From assembly GCF_014650675.1 (NCBI RefSeq), contig NZ_BMVK01000014.1, positions 62,001-126,000 on the forward strand: 64,000 nt of DNA, given 5' to 3'. The stretch is from Streptomyces anulatus. Its GTDB lineage: Bacteria; Actinomycetota; Actinomycetes; Streptomycetales; Streptomycetaceae. This document shows, piece by piece, positions 61,051 to 64,000 of this stretch. Within the stretch, counting starts at the first letter, position 1. Every line of letters begins with the position of its first letter. The notes under the pieces are model-generated. The model searched no databases and was not told the DNA's origin. It worked only from the letters and a program-made list of their open reading frames with translations. A program made the translations under genes and the position numbers.

Positions 61051-61848
61051 TCAGCCGCCGCACTGGGTGAGCATGGTCCGCTTGTCGGCGGCCGTGACCG
61101 GGAGTTCGTACTTCAGCGAGACCTGGGCGAACCGTACGGCGTAGGAGCAACGGACCGGCTTGTACGGGGGCAGCCAGGAGGCCGGGCCGGAGTCCCGCTT
61201 GGCGTTGTTGGCCGGACCGTCCACCGGGATGAGGTTGAGCGGGTCGTTCGCGATCTGCTCGCGCTTGGCCTCGTTCCAGCGGGCGGCGCCCATCTGCCAG
61301 TCGTAGGACAGCGGCATCACATGGTCGATCTGCACCTTGGTCGCCTGCTGCTTGCGCCAGTCGATGCTCTCGCCGGTGTAGGGGTCCTGGAGCGTCATCG
61401 ACATGACGATGCAGTCGGATCCCGCCTTGTGCTCGATGTCCTTGCCGTCCCGGGCGAGAAGGTCGTTGCGGGTGTCGCAGCCGTTGCGGGCGAGCGGGAT
61501 GCCGTCGATCCCGTCCTTCCACGCGTAGCCGAACTTCTTCCGCTCGTAGCCGGTCTTCGGGCCGCGCCCCTTGGTGGCCACCTTCTCGATGATCTTCCGG
61601 GCGGCGGCCCGGTCCGCGTCCGTGGTGAGGGGGGCCAGGCCCGGCTTCGTACCGTCGGGGTTGTCCAGCGGGCTGGCGCCGAACCCCTCGGCGGACCGCG
61701 CGCCGCCGTTGGTCCCGCCGCTCGCGCTGCCTCCGCCGTCGGCCGCGAGGTCGTCGGGGGTGCAGCCGCCCGCCAGGGCGATCGCGACGAGAGCGCCGAT
61801 GGCGGGCAGAGCCGCTCGGTACGTTCCGTACGTACGGGGAACTATCAC
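61051..61848 (-). CDS. Secreted HNH-family (DUF1524/GmrSD C-terminal-like) lipoprotein
   Basis: 265 residues. Lipobox LAGGC at about 25-29. The HNH core reads QIDHVMPLSYDWQMGAARWNEAKREQIANDPLNLIPVDGPANNAKRD: Asp-His of the first strand, Asn before L-N-L, and the terminal Asn-x-x-K. Four or more Cys outside the core. GTG start at 61848 with AGGAC. Likely a wall-associated secreted nuclease used on environmental or dead-cell DNA; convergent with the Cys-rich protein. Confidence 0.85.
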   Translation of the reverse strand: MIVPRTYGTYRAALPAIGALVAIALAGGCTPDDLAADGGGSASGGTNGGARSAEGFGASPLDNPDGTKPGLAPLTTDADRAAARKIIEKVATKGRGPKTGYERKKFGYAWKDGIDGIPLARNGCDTRNDLLARDGKDIEHKAGSDCIVMSMTLQDPYTGESIDWRKQQATKVQIDHVMPLSYDWQMGAARWNEAKREQIANDPLNLIPVDGPANNAKRDSGPASWLPPYKPVRCSYAVRFAQVSLKYELPVTAADKRTMLTQCGG

Positions 61849-62083
61849 GTGAAGCCGTCCTGACGGGGAGAAAGCCGAACGCCGAGAATCCTAAGGGCGT
61901 CTTCCCCGCCGGGGGCGCTTCCATGACGGCGCTTCAGGGCTTCAGCGCTTCGGCACCTCAACACCTCACCCCTTCAACACCTGGGCGCATCTACACCTAG
62001 CCGCATCAACGCCTCGACGCATCAGCGCACCGCGCATCGCGCATCAGCGGGTCCGGCGCTCCAGCCCGCTCCGGCCTCCCGGG
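61849..62083. other. Low-complexity intergenic stretch
   Basis: No gene. Repeated CGCATC/CGCCTC/CACCTC words from about 61940 to 62050 give a simple-sequence look; possible short open frames here are not convincing. Confidence 0.5.
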
Positions 62084-62953
62084 TCACACCTTCCCGATGC
62101 CGAGGGTGTTCTCGGCCGGCAGCAGCCCCGATCCGAGGACCGCCAGCCAGGGCTCCCCCAGCAGTTCCACCAGCCGCTCGCGCCCCGGCTCCCCCAGCGC
62201 CCGCCACGGCGCGGCGGCCTCCTCGTCGGTACGCAGCTCCACCTTCGCGCGCAGTTCGCGCCCCGCGTCCGTGGCCGTGCCGTCCGCCGCCACCAGCCCG
62301 CGCTCCTGGAGCCGCCACCGGGCCGCGCCCCACTCCTCCGCACCCCATCCCCGGCTCGCGAACACCTCGGAGGGCGCCGCGCCGACCGCCGCGAAGGAGA
62401 CCAGCGACTCGACCGGGTCGAGACCGGCCCCAGCCAGGGCGGCGATGTGCCCGTCGCCCCGGTGCTCGCGCAGAACGGTCGCCGCCTGCCAGAGCACCAG
62501 GTGCGGGGCGTCCGGCCAGGGCAGTCCGGAGTTGGCGGGCCCGAGGCCGCCGACCGTCCCCGGGGTCACCGCCTCCGCCGCACGGCGGGCCAGTGCGGCG
62601 GCCTCCGCGAACTCCGGCCCCTCCGCCCGCTCCCCGAAAAGGGCCCGGTAGGACCGGTCGACCGCCCGCAGCCGGGCCGCGAGGACCGCGTCCGGGGCGG
62701 CGGTCGCCCAGATGCCGGGAACATGGCGCTCCACCATCGCCGGAGCGAAGCTGTGGAACGTCCGCACCGCCTCCTCCGCCCCCACCGCCCCCAACGGGGC
62801 CGCCCGCCAGGCGAAGTAGCTCGCCCAGCGCTCCTCGATGTCGTACCCCAGCGCGGCGGCCTCGTCGAAGGCCTCGGGGGCGTAGTACAGAACGGCGTGC
62901 AGGGGCTCCAGGAGGTGCCACATCTGCCGCACACGGGCCGGTTCTCCGGTCAT
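62084..62953 (-). CDS. SCO6745-family protein
   Basis: 289 residues, mostly helical. Begins RVRQMWHLLEPLHAVLYYAPE and contains FHSFAPAMVERHVPGIWATA and WGAARWRLQERGLVAADGTATDAGRELRAKVELRTDEEAA, a winged-helix-like segment near the C-terminus. This is the SCO6745-type actinobacterial family (name from memory; function unknown). ATG 62953 selected for GGAAGG 8 nt upstream rather than the in-frame GTG at 62962. Divergent from a TetR regulator. Confidence 0.8.
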   Translation of the reverse strand: MTGEPARVRQMWHLLEPLHAVLYYAPEAFDEAAALGYDIEERWASYFAWRAAPLGAVGAEEAVRTFHSFAPAMVERHVPGIWATAAPDAVLAARLRAVDRSYRALFGERAEGPEFAEAAALARRAAEAVTPGTVGGLGPANSGLPWPDAPHLVLWQAATVLREHRGDGHIAALAGAGLDPVESLVSFAAVGAAPSEVFASRGWGAEEWGAARWRLQERGLVAADGTATDAGRELRAKVELRTDEEAAAPWRALGEPGRERLVELLGEPWLAVLGSGLLPAENTLGIGKV

Positions 62954-62986
62954 GATCTCCACCTTCCCGAACGGGAATCGCGAATC

Positions 62987-63049
62987 TTGCCAGTGACTAG
63001 ATCAGATCTCCAGCATGCGCGCGCCACCAGAACTTGTCAATGACTAGAT
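62987..63049. promoter_or_regulatory. Twin 16-bp boxes and palindrome between the SCO6745-like gene and tetR
   Basis: TTG(C/T)CA(G/A)TGACTAGAT at 62987-63002 and 63034-63049 (direct repeats, 47 bp apart), each starting with a -35-like hexamer. AGATCAGATCT (62999-63009) is a perfect palindrome overlapping the first. Likely TetR operator and promoter region. Confidence 0.55.
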
Positions 63050-63067
63050 GCCGGGTAGGGTGCTGTC

Positions 63068-63664
63068 ATGAACAGCGAGCGCGCCTACCACCACGGCGAC
63101 CTGCGGCGCGTGATTCTGGACGCCGCCCTCGACGTCATCGCGACGAACGGCCCCGGAGCCCTGAGCCTGCGCGACCTGGCCCGGCGGGCCGGCGTCTCGC
63201 ACGCCGCGCCGGCGCACCACTTCAAGGACCGCACGGGCCTGCTGACCGCCGTGGCCGCCGAGGGGTACGCCCTGTTCGCCGACGCGCTGGCCGGGGCGCC
63301 GGACCTCCGGGAGCGGGGCGTCGCGTACGTACGGTTCGCGGCGACGCACCCCGCGCACTTCCAGGTGATGTTCCAGCCGGACCTGCACCGCACCGACGAC
63401 CCGGACCTGCTGGCCGCCCGCGCCCGGGCGACCGAGGCCCTGCGCGCGGGCGTGGCGGACCTCCCGCCGGCCGGCCGGGGCGAGGACGACCGCCTCGCGG
63501 GCGTGGCCGCCTGGTCACTGGCCCACGGCTTCGCGACGCTGCTGCTCAGCGGCAACCTCTCGGACGCGATGGAGGGCCGGGACCCGGAGGCCGTCTTCCG
63601 GTCCCTGGCCGGCCTGATCTTCACGCCGGAGAACCGCCGCGACGGTGACGGGGCCGTCCCCTAG
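63068..63664 (+). CDS. TetR-family transcriptional regulator, leaderless
   Basis: 198 residues. HTH: ALSLRDLARRAGVSHAAPAHHFKDRTGLLTAVAAEGY; the C-terminal ligand domain is of the WHG type with EDDRLAGVAAWSLAHGFATLLLSGNL. TTGTCA (63034-63039), 16 bp, TAGGGT (63056-63061) and then 6 nt to ATG 63068: a leaderless promoter. Probably controls the divergent SCO6745-like gene through the twin boxes and itself. Confidence 0.88.
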   Translation: MNSERAYHHGDLRRVILDAALDVIATNGPGALSLRDLARRAGVSHAAPAHHFKDRTGLLTAVAAEGYALFADALAGAPDLRERGVAYVRFAATHPAHFQVMFQPDLHRTDDPDLLAARARATEALRAGVADLPPAGRGEDDRLAGVAAWSLAHGFATLLLSGNLSDAMEGRDPEAVFRSLAGLIFTPENRRDGDGAVP

Positions 63665-63754
63665 GCTGCCCCTCATGGGCGTTTCCTGAGCAACGAACGA
63701 GGTCCCGCAGCGGGACCGCAAGCCGCCCGGCGCCGGCCGCCGGGCCCCGTTCGT
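63662..63754 (+). ncRNA. Structured leader RNA with tetrapeptide ORF before the nucleotidyltransferase
   Basis: TAGGCT (63662-63667) is followed 7 nt later by ATG GGC GTT TCC TGA, a possible leaderless four-codon ORF (63675-63689). Next comes a closed three-way junction: ACGAACG (63693-63699) with CGTTCGT (63748-63754), GGTCCC (63701-63706) with GGGACC (63712-63717), and CCCGGCG (63726-63732) with CGCCGGG (63738-63744). All pairings are perfect. Looks like an attenuator or regulatory leader. Confidence 0.5.
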
Positions 63755-63785
63755 ATGCCCACGCACCCTCTCAGGAGCCCCGGCC

Positions 63786-64000
63786 ATGCCGCACGTTCGC
63801 CCCGCCCACGCCCGTACCGCCCCTGCTCCCCTGCCCGCCGACGCCCTGGCCCTGGACGGCCGCATCGAGTTGCTGCGCGCGACGGCCGAGGCCGACCCCC
63901 GCGTGGAAGGCGTCCTCCTCTACGGCTCCTGGACGCTCGGCGAGGCCGACGCCCACTCGGACCTGGACGCCTGCCTGTACGTACGGGAGGCGGACGTCGA
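63786..64000 (+). CDS. Nucleotidyltransferase-fold protein (3'-truncated)
   Basis: First 71 codons visible. GSWTLGEADAHSDLDACLYVR matches the GSxxxG...SDxD motif of MNT/aminoglycoside-type nucleotidyltransferases. ATG 63786 has AGGAG about 9 nt upstream. The frame runs out of the window. Could be an antibiotic-modifying, MNT-toxin-antidote or tRNA-type enzyme; the structured leader suggests regulated expression. Confidence 0.75.
   Translation, partial: MPHVRPAHARTAPAPLPADALALDGRIELLRATAEADPRVEGVLLYGSWTLGEADAHSDLDACLYVREADV

Overview
The window is about 72% G+C chromosomal DNA from a Streptomyces or very close relative. Evidence: strong third-position GC, many GTG starts, many ATGA/GTGA stop-start overlaps, roadblock/LC7 proteins, tandem rpf genes next to enolase, and a tRNA-Leu(UAA) gene that is bldA. 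It looks like core chromosome with a few accessory insertions. There are no transposases, phage genes, CRISPR arrays, rRNA or PKS/NRPS genes.

Layout, left to right. 1-1436: 3' part of a POT-family peptide/H+ symporter. 1563-5874: four-gene surface cluster on the minus strand (two sortase-signal proteins, two membrane-anchored envelope proteins). 6094-8412: anti-sigma kinase, STAS antagonist and a SigB/F-type sigma factor (sigI-like). 8549-15754: histidine utilisation (hutU, an M20 amidohydrolase, hutF, hutI) with a divergent APC permease. 15911-18159: three roadblock/LC7 proteins and a DUF4388-like protein, one gene carrying a TTA codon. 18231-20646: membrane protein, RpiR regulator, and a putative immunity gene. 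20652-24287: a 1,211-residue ALF-repeat polymorphic toxin. 24690-32767: small secreted/membrane proteins, cystathionine beta-synthase, SGNH hydrolase, thiolase, BI-1 protein. 33000-33085: bldA. 33678-40221: MacB/FtsX-type ABC transporter, cyclopropane-fatty-acid synthase, and type II NADH dehydrogenase with two Rex-like operators upstream. 40711-46708: ppx/gppA, DUF501, FtsB/DivIC-like protein, eno, rpfA-like (behind a c-di-AMP riboswitch) and a second rpf. 46884-50596: P450 translationally coupled to a Sel1-repeat STAND ATPase that has a TTA codon. 50638-54732: mazG, SurA-like lipoprotein, Ser/Thr kinase, membrane protein. 54832-57216: HTH-DNA methylase fusion with an unusual motif IV. 57427-64000: lipoproteins, isochorismatase-like hydrolase, two GNATs, a secreted HNH-like lipoprotein, an SCO6745-like protein with divergent TetR, and the 5' end of a nucleotidyltransferase behind a structured leader.

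How parts connect. bldA decodes UUA. I found only two in-frame TTA codons: in the third roadblock-cluster gene (17217-17219) and at codon 12 of the STAND ATPase (50561-50563). Both should therefore be developmentally gated, and the P450 downstream of the STAND gene through coupling. The rpf genes, the FtsB-like protein and eno form a cell-wall/growth block, with rpfA under second-messenger control. The best candidates for undescribed biology are the TTA-gated STAND-P450 pair, the toxin/immunity pair, the sortase-signal surface cluster, the roadblock cluster without a GTPase or kinase, and the HTH-methylase.
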